Below, piece after piece: positions 11,106 to 20,449 of a stretch of 64,000 nucleotides of DNA. Each line of letters begins with the position of its first letter. Position 1 is the first letter of the stretch. The translations under genes were made by a program, and so were the position numbers. The notes under the pieces were generated by a model that worked only from the letters and a program-made list of their open reading frames with translations, searched no databases and was not told the DNA's origin. This DNA is from Carposina sasakii (Eukaryota; Arthropoda; Insecta; Lepidoptera; Carposinidae), in the NCBI GenBank assembly GCA_014607495.2, contig CP053150.1:14280495-14344494 (forward strand). Reading direction: 5' to 3'.

Positions 11106-12805
11106 CTTCGGGAGAAGGCGTCGTAAAAAAGAGCTGAGCCATCTTTAGAGTTTAAGGTCACATACTTTGGAACGACAGCTGTTTCCTTTGAGGCGAAAAG
11201 GTCTACCTCTGGCACTTCCCACTCTTCGAATATTGCCTTTGTGGCTGGTGGTAGTAGGTGCCACTCGGGGACTGGTTTTCCTCTGGATAGGCAATCGGCG
11301 ATTCCGTTGAGGTTCCCTGGTAAGTGGTATGCTGTCATCAGTATGTTGTACCGACAAGTCAGCTCCATTAACTTGGTCGTAAGGCCCAGAAGGTTTAGCG
11401 ATTGAGTGCCCCCCTGATTTCTTATGTATGCCACTAGGGTTCTGTTGTCCGACTGGACCAATATGTGGGCATTTTTCAATTGGGTCCCGTGTGAGTTTAT
11501 GACAGCAAAAACTGCATACATTTCTTTTAAATTGGAATGCCAGTTTTTCTGTTTTCTGGACCACTTCCCTGATAGATGTTGGTTGTTCAGGGTTGCACCC
11601 CAGCCCGCATCCGCTGCGTCTGTGGTTAAGAAATGCGTAATTTCTCTCTTTCGAAGTGGGGCTGGACTGCTCTCTACTGCATCCAGCCACCACTTTAAGT
11701 CCTCTGTCACCATGGGGCCTAACTCTCTTTTTTGGCCTTTGCCCTTGTACTTTCGCAACAGTAGCTGTGCTCTGCGACAATGAAGGCGACCTTGAGGAAC
11801 TGCATGGTTGGCAAAATTCAGCACACCCAGTAACCTCTGGAGCTCTCTCAACGAGCAACTGCTCTGATGAAGAATCTTCAACAGAAGGTATTTGATTCCT
11901 TGAATCTTTCGGGTGGGCAGTGCTATGGTCTGGTTCTCTGTATCCCACAGTAGACCCAGATATTCCAATCGGTGCATGGGTTTGGTTACCGACTTCAGGT
12001 AATTTACATGCCAACCCAAAGTTTCCAAAGTGGCCAGCGTTTCCGCAACCTGAGCCATTAGCTTGGATTTGTCCTGGCATGCTAGGAGGTAGTCGTCCAG
12101 GTAGACTAAAAGGCGTATGCCCCTTGCCCGGAGTACTTCGGCTACCCAGTTTGAAACTGTGGCAAACGTTCGGGGCGCTGAAGATAGACCAAAAGGTAGG
12201 GCAGTTAATTGAAGGATTTCTCCATTGTAGACAATCCTCAAAAACTTCCTGTGTGTCTCCGCAACACTGAGGTGAAAATAAGCCTGGTGAAGATCTATCT
12301 TCACTAACCAATCGTTGGGCTGTAGGAAGTTTATTACCTCTACCTGTGATATTAAATAAAAATGCTTTGTTGCCACAAAAGAATTGAGAGCCCTGAGGTC
12401 GAAGATTGGCCGCATTCCTCCATCTGATTTTTTGACTAAGAACATCTTTGAAAAGAAACCTGGCTCCATTTTCAAGGGTCTTTCTAGGATCCCCTTGACT
12501 TTCAATTCTTCTATCATCTGTGACATTTCTTGGGAACTTTTGGTAGTCAAGCAATTTAGAAAAGTTTGTGTTGGGTACTTCAAAGGAGGCTTTCTGTTGA
12601 ATGGAATATGGTAGTTGGTTATTGAGTTCAAAATGTAAGCATTTGCTCCCAACTCTCTCCACTTTTGTGTGAAATTTTTCAGGCAACCCCCCCTGAATAC
12701 CCTTTGTGTGTCAATTTGGTTTAGACTTGGCATTGGACCTATCTGTGTTGGAATGTTGACGAAAGGGCTGAGACTTTTTAACATTTTGTTTAAATTTCCT
12801 ATCAA
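10829..12805 (-). CDS. DIRS reverse transcriptase / RNase H
   Basis: The ORF is open for 658 codons. RT motifs in order are VKKSDGGMRPIFDLRALN, KIDLHQAYFHL, LPFGLSSAPRTFA and the catalytic LVYLDDYLLA. RNase H follows, with TTDAADAGWGATL, EMYAVFAVI, VQSDNRTLVAYI and the late NGIADCLSRG. A C-terminal extension (VDLFASKETAVVPKYV, DAFSRRW, WVFPPPSMLPRVL) is of a type often seen in DIRS-like polyproteins; no methyltransferase motif was recognised. It overlaps the gag-like ORF by 95 bp and the recombinase ORF by 277 bp. No stop or frameshift is seen. It would copy element RNA into DNA in cytoplasmic particles. Confidence 0.92.
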   Translation of the reverse strand: MIGNLNKMLKSLSPFVNIPTQIGPMPSLNQIDTQRVFRGGCLKNFTQKWRELGANAYILNSITNYHIPFNRKPPLKYPTQTFLNCLTTKSSQEMSQMIEELKVKGILERPLKMEPGFFSKMFLVKKSDGGMRPIFDLRALNSFVATKHFYLISQVEVINFLQPNDWLVKIDLHQAYFHLSVAETHRKFLRIVYNGEILQLTALPFGLSSAPRTFATVSNWVAEVLRARGIRLLVYLDDYLLACQDKSKLMAQVAETLATLETLGWHVNYLKSVTKPMHRLEYLGLLWDTENQTIALPTRKIQGIKYLLLKILHQSSCSLRELQRLLGVLNFANHAVPQGRLHCRRAQLLLRKYKGKGQKRELGPMVTEDLKWWLDAVESSPAPLRKREITHFLTTDAADAGWGATLNNQHLSGKWSRKQKNWHSNLKEMYAVFAVINSHGTQLKNAHILVQSDNRTLVAYIRNQGGTQSLNLLGLTTKLMELTCRYNILMTAYHLPGNLNGIADCLSRGKPVPEWHLLPPATKAIFEEWEVPEVDLFASKETAVVPKYVTLNSKDGSALFYDAFSRRWSFRTAWVFPPPSMLPRVLAHLNSAVGVYYIIAPNWTQCFWFPDLQARALAPPLLVKNLREVLVDHTTGVTPPQVDKLLLHVWKVGGGVMN

Positions 12806-13874
12806 ACTTCTTGGCTTTAATTTTATTATGATGAAATTTATTTTGATAGGTTTGATCCCGCTTATCCACTACTTTTTTATCTTTTAAATATGATGGAGTA
12901 TTCAACCAAACTTGAGATCCTCCAAGAGACTGTATTATGGGCTGCAAGCCCTGTCTACTGAATAAGAATTCAGAGCTAGGTGGGACATTTCTTAAGGTAT
13001 TCCTGAGATTTTCATTGGTAATCTCTTTTAAAATACGCTCCCTCCTAACCTCTATGCACTCAGAACGTTTACCACAAATAATTTGCATGGTAGTTTCTGA
13101 ATTTTTATGACAAGAAGACCCAGGCCCAAAGATAGAACTAATCTTATCAAATAATGTTTTAGGGTTCAACCCTTCTTGAGTAGTACTGGCCCAGTCAACT
13201 ATAGATTGTAATCCTAACTTTAATAGTTGCCTTTGTTCTAGAACTTTATTAGATAGGCCAGCTAACATCAATTCAGTAGATGCAAGATAATCTTTAGTCT
13301 TATTAAAGTGACAGAGCTCATCATTAATATGAAGCCCTGTAAAACCCGGAGTAGATAAACACTCCTGCAGAACCCGTTTGTATCTAATGCCTTTCCACGC
13401 CTGAGAGTCAAATTGTTGCAAACTATTTAATTCAAAAAGTCTATCATTGTTGCTTGAAGGAATTATCTTATTAGTGTCAATATCTGTATTTAATGATCCC
13501 CATTTCAGTGAAAGAGACTCGGGCTGAGCAGGTAAAGTAAGAAACTGGTTAGATGGTGTCTTAGTGTTCATCTCAACTAAACCTGTATTAGCATTTTGAG
13601 AGATAAGATAATTTGTTAAATATGAAACATGCGACATTAAAGAATCAACGCGCGGATCGGTATGAACTTGTTTAGACTTATGTCTACGATTACGAGTAGA
13701 AGTCCGAGGACGTTTATTGGGCAAAGGAGATGCCGTGCCCCCCTCAAATTCCGAATCTGAGGAGGAGCTGCTACCACTATCGTAGGCCTCCTTAGAGCTC
13801 GAAGATTGTTCTCCATCCGAAGCAACAACTTCGACTCGCCCATCGTCCTCCTTACCTGCCTGTACCGGCTCCAT
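12711..13874 (-). CDS. DIRS gag-like ORF1
   Basis: 387 codons starting at an ATG just inside the 5' inverted repeat region. The N-terminus is acidic and serine-rich, followed by a basic patch (NKRPRTSTRNRRHKSK), a mostly helical middle part (LQQFDSQAWKGIRYKRVLQE) and a very basic C-terminus (HHNKIKAKKFDRKFKQN), suited to RNA binding. Its position as the first ORF marks it as the structural protein. No zinc knuckle is present, which is normal in DIRS elements. Confidence 0.8.
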   Translation of the reverse strand: MEPVQAGKEDDGRVEVVASDGEQSSSSKEAYDSGSSSSSDSEFEGGTASPLPNKRPRTSTRNRRHKSKQVHTDPRVDSLMSHVSYLTNYLISQNANTGLVEMNTKTPSNQFLTLPAQPESLSLKWGSLNTDIDTNKIIPSSNNDRLFELNSLQQFDSQAWKGIRYKRVLQECLSTPGFTGLHINDELCHFNKTKDYLASTELMLAGLSNKVLEQRQLLKLGLQSIVDWASTTQEGLNPKTLFDKISSIFGPGSSCHKNSETTMQIICGKRSECIEVRRERILKEITNENLRNTLRNVPPSSEFLFSRQGLQPIIQSLGGSQVWLNTPSYLKDKKVVDKRDQTYQNKFHHNKIKAKKFDRKFKQNVKKSQPFRQHSNTDRSNAKSKPN

Positions 13875-14023
13875 CTAAGCCAACACTGCTGTGTTTTTCA
13901 CAAAAAAAGCACAAAACACGCACTCACGCACTGTATTTACACTTATTCGATAGAAAAAATAACTTTTTACTTGTTTTACATAGAAAGTAAAAAATTCAAA
14001 CTCGATGCAAAGAATCACAAGAA

Positions 14024-14182
14024 TGCAATGACACTTGACAGATAAATTGGCGGTAAGATAGTGATGCGCCCTCTGGTGTTAGAAATAGGGATGTAAGTAT
14101 GTGCGAGAATCGATACGAATGGAAATTCTTGTATTCTCATGGAATCATAGGGACTGCTTCTTCATATCATTGCTGTGTTTTC
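14024..14182. repeat. DIRS inverted terminal repeat, 5' copy
   Basis: 159 bp forming the inverted complement of 9073-9231. The outermost 13 bases (CGAAGACATATAAT, to 14195) differ from the other end and reappear in the internal complementary region. Confidence 0.9.
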
Positions 14183-14393
14183 GAAGACATATAATTTATT
14201 TTTTGTCTCGACACCGTGCCGCTTTTTGAGGTGTTTAGATCTTATAAGTTCTAAACAAGTTTGACAGCTAACATCGCGATTTTTACTTTGAGTTTTATAT
14301 TTTGGGAAAAAATATAAATTCCAAGCGAAATTTCAATTCTAGGATAAACAAAATAGTGTGATTAAACCACTTTTCGTTATTATTAACAAAAAC

Positions 14394-14461
14394 ATAGTGC
14401 GGTGTACTGTTTTAGGCTGTAAAAGTGACTCGGAAACAAAACAACCCAGCACATTTCAATC
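14394..14461 (+). pseudogene. THAP-zinc-finger-like exon fragment
   Basis: A 68-bp open segment reads VRCTVLGCKSDSETKQPSTF followed by a strong donor TC|GTAAGT. The spacing CxxxxC and the motif resemble the start of THAP DNA-binding domains (usually MVxxCxxxxC). The codon where ATG is expected is ATA, and no following exon could be joined. It may be a dead first exon of a host THAP gene or of a P-like transposon. Confidence 0.3.
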
Positions 14462-15157
14462 GTAAGTACTGTTTTAGTAAAAATCACCAGCCCAAATGTA
14501 TTCAAGATTAATGCCGAAATGTATTGTTAATGTTATTTCATGTGAAGTAATACGTTCAATCTATACTAAAACAAAAACATCAAATTGAAATATTTATAAC
14601 CTAAAAAATATTTTGTTAAATGTTGCTCGGTTTCCGACACGAAATTTCCCTGTAAATTATTAAAGTTATTATGGGTAATTTGAAAAATGTGAATTATAAA
14701 ATAAAAATGCAATAAATACGATGTTCTATAAACATTTTAAAGCCCACTTGCAAGAAATAATTGTATTAATCGATGATTTCATTGGAACCAATAGAAGCGT
14801 TAACAGACCTACTTGTAGGAGCCGCAGAAATAAACCTACATAGAAAAACCATAATTTGAAATTGATTTATAATTTTTACTTACAGGAAAGACAAGCAAGT
14901 ATTACATGTAAATATTTTCCGTCATGCTGCGACCTCAGCTGCGACTTGCTCACTTGAAGCATAAACTAAGTAGAGATGTTAACGCATACTTGAAGATATG
15001 GAAACTGTTGATGATGTAAGCATACTTTATATTCTTTTAATAAAAATATAAATTTATTTTGTATTGCGTTTTATTCATTCTGTCCTGTGCTGATGCGGGG
15101 CTTTTTATAAAATAGGTACATCTTAGAACTCGGGCATTTTCTCAGGCGATAAGCTAG
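14462..15157. other. Non-coding stretch between DIRS and hAT element
   Basis: No gene, RNA or repeat is recognised. Confidence 0.35.
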
Positions 15158-15165
15158 CAACTTAT

Positions 15166-16079
15166 TAGGGTTGGTAAAAAAATATCGATATATAAAAATA
15201 TCGATATTTTTTCAGAAAAATATCGATATAAATTAGCGATATTTTTTCCGCGATATATCAATTTTCGATATTTATTTTCAGATATCAAAATCGATATATT
15301 TTTAAAGCTCTGCTGTCTGGCGTCTGCTCATGCGTCACATCATGTTTTTGACCAATCCGATTTCTTAAATTTAGAAAATATGCAGTAGGCTGTATGGGTT
15401 TAGTTTCTTTGCTTCAAACACAAACAAAAATTAAAAAATTACACTCTATGACTTGCTTGTCTATGACAATGACGGAGCATCAGAACAAGCTAGTGGGTCC
15501 TCTATCTGGTCCAGACATGAGAAATTATTAAATCTGAGCATAGCTTCGTCAGAGGTTCCAAGCAGTAGCTGTGTCCCCAATGAACTGAAGCAGTATTTGG
15601 ACCAACCACTTTTAGAAAGAAAATCTGATCCAATAAAGTTCTGGGTAAATTGTCAACATTTCACGCCGGTTCTCTCAGATATCGCTCTAAAATATTTGAT
15701 TTGTCAAGCATGTCAGTGTCATCTGAAAGGGTAGCTTCAGTGGTAAATTTGACTGTGCCAAATCATAGGAGCAGATTAACAGGGGAACACATCAAACAAA
15801 GAGTGCTCCTGATGTCAATATCAGACAAATACTGGTTTGAATAATGTTTTTTTTTATTTTGTTTCTTTTTTTTATGTCGAGCAATTTGAAAAAAAAACAA
15901 CCAGATGTGTATTTGCTTTAAAATTTCGATAATTTTGGCAATTTTTATAAATAATTGCAAATTGGGCAAAAATATCGATATATCGAAATATCGATATTTC
16001 TTGGGTGATATATATCGATATATTTGAAAAATATCGATACGATAAATATCGATATTTTTTTTCCATTTGCCCATCACTA
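15166..16079 (+). mobile_element. Degenerate hAT DNA transposon, 914 bp, with 8-bp target duplication
   Basis: The element begins TAGGGTTGGTAAAAA and ends with the inverted TTTGCCCATCACTA. It is flanked by the direct repeat CAACTTAT at 15158-15165 and 16080-16087, the 8-bp duplication expected of hAT transposons. Both subterminal regions are packed with ATATCGATAT-type palindromes. The core holds a transposase C-terminal remnant. Confidence 0.9.
15453..15844 (+). pseudogene. hAT transposase C-terminal (dimerisation) remnant
   Basis: The first frame gives NELKQYLDQPLLERKSDPIK then FWVNCQHFTPVLSDIALKYL; a second frame continues with SERVASVVNLTVPNHRSRLT and ends EHIKQRVLLMSISDKYWFE. Together they resemble the hAT C-terminal dimerisation domain of ZBED-type transposases. 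A frameshift around 15700-15735 separates them, and the catalytic core is missing. Confidence 0.8.
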
Positions 16080-16099
16080 CAACTTATCACTGATCATTT

Positions 16100-16190
16100 A
16101 CATCTATCCCCGCTATGCTAATCGTGTCTGTGGGATCTCCTTAATGATTCTACATTGCCCAAATTCTGAAAAACGTGTGTATGTACTATG
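16100..16190 (+). repeat. Interspersed repeat, 'GGGATCTCCTT' family
   Basis: It contains TATGCTAATCGTGTCTGTGG and GATCTCCTTAATGATTCTAC, matching the better preserved copy at 34590-34690. Confidence 0.5.
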
Positions 16191-16331
16191 TGCGTTTTAT
16201 AATTTTCCACACACTCTCTAAATAATAATAAAAATATTAAGTTAAATAAGGCTAAGGACTCTGGAAGCGATTTTTTACCGTGACCGCCGCGGTGTTGGAA
16301 CTGCGGTTTATTTCTAAACTCACGAGACTGG

Positions 16332-16465
16332 CCCCCTGATTACGTAAAAGCAATAGCAAAGCCGAAGCCGCGCGATCGTGATAATTGAGAGCGTGTGCGT
16401 GTGCGCAACATGCGCGATCGCGAGGCTTCGGCTTCGCTATTGCTTTTAGGTAGGTAATCAGGGGG
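16332..16465. repeat. Foldback repeat with GC-rich arms
   Basis: Arms 16332-16378 (CCCCCTGATTACGTAAAAGC...) and 16415-16465 are imperfect inverted complements. The inner parts contain AAGCCGAAGCC and the palindrome GCGATCGC. The structure is non-coding and lies just left of the gypsy element. Confidence 0.7.
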
Positions 16466-16497
16466 CGGTAATGTGCTTTAATTTTTTATATATGTAT

Positions 16498-16502
16498 GTA
16501 TG
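16498..16502. repeat. Gypsy target-site duplication, left copy (GTATG)
   Basis: GTATG directly precedes the left LTR and recurs at 22800-22804 after the right LTR. Confidence 0.6.
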
Positions 16503-16723
16503 TGTAGTGGTTTATAGGAAGCTGTGTTGGTTACTTTCAGAGATGTTGATAAAAAGACAAGTAAACGGTGATTAAGATATATTTAATTTTTCTTACATTT
16601 ATATGATAAATATTGCTTAGACATTATAATCAGTATATTGACTTGACCGGCTTAATTATAACATAGTTATAATAGTTATAGTTATATAGTTGACTCGTAT
16701 AGTTGACGAAGCACTATAATGCA
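16503..16723 (-). repeat. Gypsy 3' LTR
   Basis: 221 bp; on the plus strand it starts TGTAGTGGTTTATAGGAAGC and ends ACTATAATGCA, giving TG...CA on the element strand. Next to it, on the element strand, is the polypurine tract AAAGGGGGG. Confidence 0.88.
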
Positions 16724-16791
16724 CCCCCCTTTGAAAAAAAAAACAAACTAAATTATTCGTCAAAAACACTTCACTAAAACACTTCATCATT

Positions 16792-17097
16792 TCACTGTGT
16801 GCCGAATGCGTTGTGATGAGTCTGCGGTCCCGCGGTTGCGGGCGTCTGTCCAGTGGACCTGGTGACCATGGCTATTCCGCCTGCAGGTGTCCGGGGTTGT
16901 TGAGCGCGCTGTATCTCGTGGGCCAAGACGCTGCGCAGTCTAGACCGACAGCGCATGCAAAAATATATCGCCTGGACGACAAACAGCACTAGTATAAGTG
17001 TTCCCGTCATTATTTCCATCCTCTGGATGCTGGAATTTCCGGTGCTGGCGGCTGTTTGTGCGATGACCACTTCTTCCTTTGTAGAAGCGGATCCCAT
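16792..17097 (-). CDS. Small putatively myristoylated one-pass membrane ORF in the gypsy element
   Basis: 101 codons between the integrase stop and the 3' LTR. The N-terminus MGSASTKEE fits the N-myristoylation pattern (Gly2, Thr6). A hydrophobic span, MTGTLILVLFVVQAIYFCM, at about residues 30-48 is followed by the basic CRSRLRS and a polar tail. It is too short for a normal env and has no signal peptide or cleavage site. Position and intact frame suggest an accessory protein of the element, perhaps for membrane targeting. I could not assign it to a named family from the sequence alone. Confidence 0.6.
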   Translation of the reverse strand: MGSASTKEEVVIAQTAASTGNSSIQRMEIMTGTLILVLFVVQAIYFCMRCRSRLRSVLAHEIQRAQQPRTPAGGIAMVTRSTGQTPATAGPQTHHNAFGTQ

Positions 17098-17210
17098 TTT
17101 CCCAAAGATAGCAATTTTGGATAGTTTTCAGCAGCAAATGTAGATGGACTTGTAGTGTAGTGTTGTAGTAGTTAACTGTAGATAAACTAATACATTATAT
17201 AGGTATTAAT

Positions 17211-19988
17211 TTATTGTAATTTGAAACGTACTACCGGGCAAATGACTCGGCCGTAGCGTGTTTTCGAAATTCTTGTAATATCGGCTGACTCGGCGGAACC
17301 TCGATCTTCATTACTTATTTTGTTACTTGTTTCGTAGGTGTTGTTTTTAATTTCCTTATGTGGTTCATTCACCTCACTATTATGGAATATGTGCGCTGGC
17401 TTTAATCTATCTATTGAAATATTTGCTGATCTATTTATTAATTGCACTTTGTAATACTTGTCATGTTTTTCTAAAATTTTGAAAGGTCCTTCGTATGGTG
17501 GCGTGAGAGGTTTCTTAACTGAATCTGTTCTAATAAATACATGACTGCATTTCTTCATATCTGGATGTATAAATGATACTTGAGATCCGTGGTTGCTTGT
17601 TTTCTGTGGACTCAAGGTTGACATATAACGCATTAAATCTCGCGTGTACGCTTCTGGTTCATTATCTTGCGTTTTCGGCTCAAAAAATTGACCAGGAATA
17701 CGTATGTTAGCTCCGTACACCATCTGGGCAGGACTAACTTCGCTATCATCACGTAAAGCTGATCTTAGTCCCATCAATATGAAAGGTAATTCGGAAGTCC
17801 AGTGAGTCGTATTTCCTCGTGCCATAAGTGCGGCTTTCATCGTCCTGTGCCATCGTTCTATGATGCCATTCGACTCGGGGTGATAGCTAGTACATCTTGT
17901 TTTCTTTATTCCCAGTTTTTTTGCCAGCGAAGTGAATAAATTTGACTCAAACTGTCGTCCTTGGTCTGTTGTTATGGTGGCAGGACAACCAAATCGTGTG
18001 ATCCAATTGCTGATGAAAGCTCTGGCTACAGATTCCGCTGATATTTCCGGTACAGGTACAGCTTCTATCCATCTTGTTGCGCGATCTATGAACGTGATTA
18101 TGTATCTGTTGTTTTCGGATATTGATAGTGGTCCTACTATGTCCATATGTACATTCTCGAATCTCGCTGATTCAGGAAAAGATCCGATTGGGGATTTATT
18201 GTGTCGGATCACTTTCGCTTTCTGACACGGTATACATGTTTTGGCCCATATTCCAGTGTCCTTGTTCATTGATGGCCAGAAAAAATGACGACTAAGCAAT
18301 TTTCTTGAGGTTCGTATGCCCGGATGAGTCACGCTGTGCGTGACGTCGAATACTTGTTTACGAAGTTGCTTCGGCACGTACGGTCTCGCGTTCTCTAATG
18401 TATTTTCACAATACAGCTTTTTGTCTTGTCCTAGACTTATGATTTTCCAGGATAGATTGCTTTTCTTCCGTAATTGTTCTAATTCGGCGTCCTCTTTTTG
18501 TTGTACAGCGATTTCGTTCCAGTCCAAAGGCTCGGGCCAGTCAATTTGGGATATTCTTGAGAGAGCGTCGGCGACGGAATTTTTATCACCCGCGAGATGC
18601 CTGATATCTGATGTAAATTGAGCTATATACTCCAGATGTCTCAAGCGTCTCGGAGATCCTTTTTCGCTGTGGTTTTTGTGACTTTCAAATGCGAAACTAA
18701 GTGGTTTGTGGTCTGTATAAATTGTAAGTTCTCGGCCTTCCATATAAGGTTGAAAATGGGATATTGCCATGTATATAGCGAGTAACTCTCTGTCGTATGT
18801 ACTGTAGTTCTGCTGTGCCTTGCTCAATGATTTTGAGAAAAATGCAAGTGGTTTCCACATCTTGTCTTCGAATTGCTGCAGGACTGCCCCAACGCACGTG
18901 AGCGATGCGTCGGTCATCAATGATAGAGGCGCGTCTGGAGACGGGGAGCTTAATGTAACGGCGTTTTGTAGACTCTCCTTACATTCATTGAAAGCTTCGA
19001 TGGCGTCGTCTGTCCAAACAATCTTTGTTTTATCCTTTTTTCTGGATTTACTTAGATATTGATTTAGGCGGGCTTGATACTTCGCAGCTTGTGGTAAATT
19101 CTTTCGATAAAAATTTATCATGCCGAGAAAACGTCTCAGCTCTTCGATTGTCTCTGGCCGTGGATATTCTGTGATAGTTAAAATTTTTTCTTTAAGAGGC
19201 TTATAACCGTGCGGTGTTATATGGTATCCTAGAAATTCGATTTCGGATCTCCCAAACTCGCACTTAGTCAGATTGATAGTGATGCAATTTTCATTCAATC
19301 TCTTGAAAACTTCTTCTAAGTGTTTCTTATGTTCATCTTCTGATTTGGAAGCAATCAGGATGTCATCGATGTATTTAAATACAAAATCTAAGCCAGCCAG
19401 TACTGTGTCTAGAAATCTGACAAACGTTTGGGCGGCGTTCCTCAATCCAAATGGCATTCTGGGAAATTCGTACAAGCCAAATGGGGTAATCACGGCCGTT
19501 TTTTCTATATCCTTTACAGGAATTTGATTATAAGCTCTTTTAAGATCGATTCGTGAATAAATGTTGGTTTTTGGTAACAAATATGTGAAGTCTAGTAGGC
19601 GTGGAATTGGATATCTGTCTGGTTTCGTAATAGTATTTAGCTTCCTATAATCACCACATAGCCTGAGCTCGCCGTTTTTCTTCTTAACCACATGCAGTGG
19701 GCTAGCCCAAGGGCTTTTCGAAGGTCGACAGATGCCAGCTTCCATCATGTTTTCGATTTCGATCTTAACTTGCTTATATTTATCGGCTGGTAGTGGGCGA
19801 CATTTTGAATGTACAGGATGACCTTCGGTTATTATTTGATGTTCGACGTTATGCTTGGGCTTTGTGTTTATGCTGATAGGCTTGGTTATTTCTTGGTATT
19901 TTTCTAAAATGTCGGCATATGGACCCATAATATTCAATGTCTTAATCGTTGGAATGTCAGCATTCGTCACGGATCCAGATGACAACAA
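17211..19988 (-). CDS. Gypsy pol: reverse transcriptase, RNase H, integrase
   Basis: An uninterrupted frame of 925 codons. RT: VKKKNGELRLCGDYRKLN, RIDLKRAYNQIPV, PFGLRNAAQTFVRF and the catalytic FKYIDDILIAS. RNase H: LMTDASLTCVGAVL, TYDRELLAIYMAI, YTDHKPLSFAF and DKNSVADALSR. Integrase: the HHCC zinc finger (HPGIRTSRKLLSRHF...CIPCQKAK), then the DDE residues in MDIVGPL, TTDQGRQF and HPESNGIIERWHR. No chromodomain is visible. The given start is TTG; upstream the frame is closed by TGA, so this part would be made by frameshift from gag-pro and not from its own start. Confidence 0.93.
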   Translation of the reverse strand: MLSSGSVTNADIPTIKTLNIMGPYADILEKYQEITKPISINTKPKHNVEHQIITEGHPVHSKCRPLPADKYKQVKIEIENMMEAGICRPSKSPWASPLHVVKKKNGELRLCGDYRKLNTITKPDRYPIPRLLDFTYLLPKTNIYSRIDLKRAYNQIPVKDIEKTAVITPFGLYEFPRMPFGLRNAAQTFVRFLDTVLAGLDFVFKYIDDILIASKSEDEHKKHLEEVFKRLNENCITINLTKCEFGRSEIEFLGYHITPHGYKPLKEKILTITEYPRPETIEELRRFLGMINFYRKNLPQAAKYQARLNQYLSKSRKKDKTKIVWTDDAIEAFNECKESLQNAVTLSSPSPDAPLSLMTDASLTCVGAVLQQFEDKMWKPLAFFSKSLSKAQQNYSTYDRELLAIYMAISHFQPYMEGRELTIYTDHKPLSFAFESHKNHSEKGSPRRLRHLEYIAQFTSDIRHLAGDKNSVADALSRISQIDWPEPLDWNEIAVQQKEDAELEQLRKKSNLSWKIISLGQDKKLYCENTLENARPYVPKQLRKQVFDVTHSVTHPGIRTSRKLLSRHFFWPSMNKDTGIWAKTCIPCQKAKVIRHNKSPIGSFPESARFENVHMDIVGPLSISENNRYIITFIDRATRWIEAVPVPEISAESVARAFISNWITRFGCPATITTDQGRQFESNLFTSLAKKLGIKKTRCTSYHPESNGIIERWHRTMKAALMARGNTTHWTSELPFILMGLRSALRDDSEVSPAQMVYGANIRIPGQFFEPKTQDNEPEAYTRDLMRYMSTLSPQKTSNHGSQVSFIHPDMKKCSHVFIRTDSVKKPLTPPYEGPFKILEKHDKYYKVQLINRSANISIDRLKPAHIFHNSEVNEPHKEIKNNTYETSNKISNEDRGSAESADITRISKTRYGRVICPVVRFKLQ

Positions 19989-20420
19989 GCCTCATCCAAC
20001 CATCAATTAATTTTCTCCTTCCAATATCCACCAGAATGTTGTGGTAAGCAAGAAAATCTGTTCCGAGTATAGGTTGTTCGATATCCGCTATGACGAAAGT
20101 CCATCGGTACGATCGTCTCATATTAAAATCCAACGTCAGTGTTTTTTCGCCGTATGTTTCTATGTCAGTGCCATTAGGTGCGAATAATTTATATTTGTTA
20201 TCCGGGGTCGTGTGACCTCTTTGTTTTGGTATGGCGGAGATGTTAGCGCCTGTGTCTACCAGGAAACGATACCCACTTTTGCAGTCGGTAACGCATAGGC
20301 GGCTTGACGGAAGGATAGCGTTGACATCCGCCTCGGTCGACGCTATACCTAGTTTTCCGACGACGACGGTTTATTTCCTCTCCAGTTACAGGACTGCTCA
20401 CAATTCCTCGCTCGCTGTCT
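19983..20420 (-). pseudogene. Gypsy aspartic protease region with zinc-knuckle remnant
   Basis: In another frame than pol, the minus strand encodes FLVDTGANISAIPKQRGH, the aspartic protease active site, and later EQPILGTDFLAYHNILVDIG. Upstream a cysteine pair (NCEQSCNWRGNKPSS) looks like the end of a gag zinc knuckle. The segment is cut off from gag by the LINE insertion at about 20450-21313. Confidence 0.78.
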
Positions 20421-20449
20421 GAAACGTAGATGGTATCTACACAACCATT

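Larger units (their letters stand above)
9027..14195 (-). mobile_element. DIRS-type tyrosine-recombinase retrotransposon, about 5.2 kb
   Basis: On the minus strand the order is 5' inverted terminal repeat, gag-like ORF, reverse transcriptase/RNase H ORF, tyrosine recombinase ORF, A-rich tract, internal complementary region, 3' inverted terminal repeat. There are no LTRs, integrase or aspartic protease. Both borders contain AAT (9027-9029 and 14193-14195), and joining the two ends across AAT predicts the internal complementary region with one mismatch. This is how DIRS elements integrate: through a circle, by a tyrosine recombinase, with no new target duplication. The near identity of the repeats points to a fairly recent insertion. 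Confidence 0.93.

Noticed and set aside
11145..12686. 513-codon minus-strand ORF overlapping the DIRS RT
   Set aside because: Alternative frame of the RT/RNase H gene; composition and lack of motifs mark it as a shadow.
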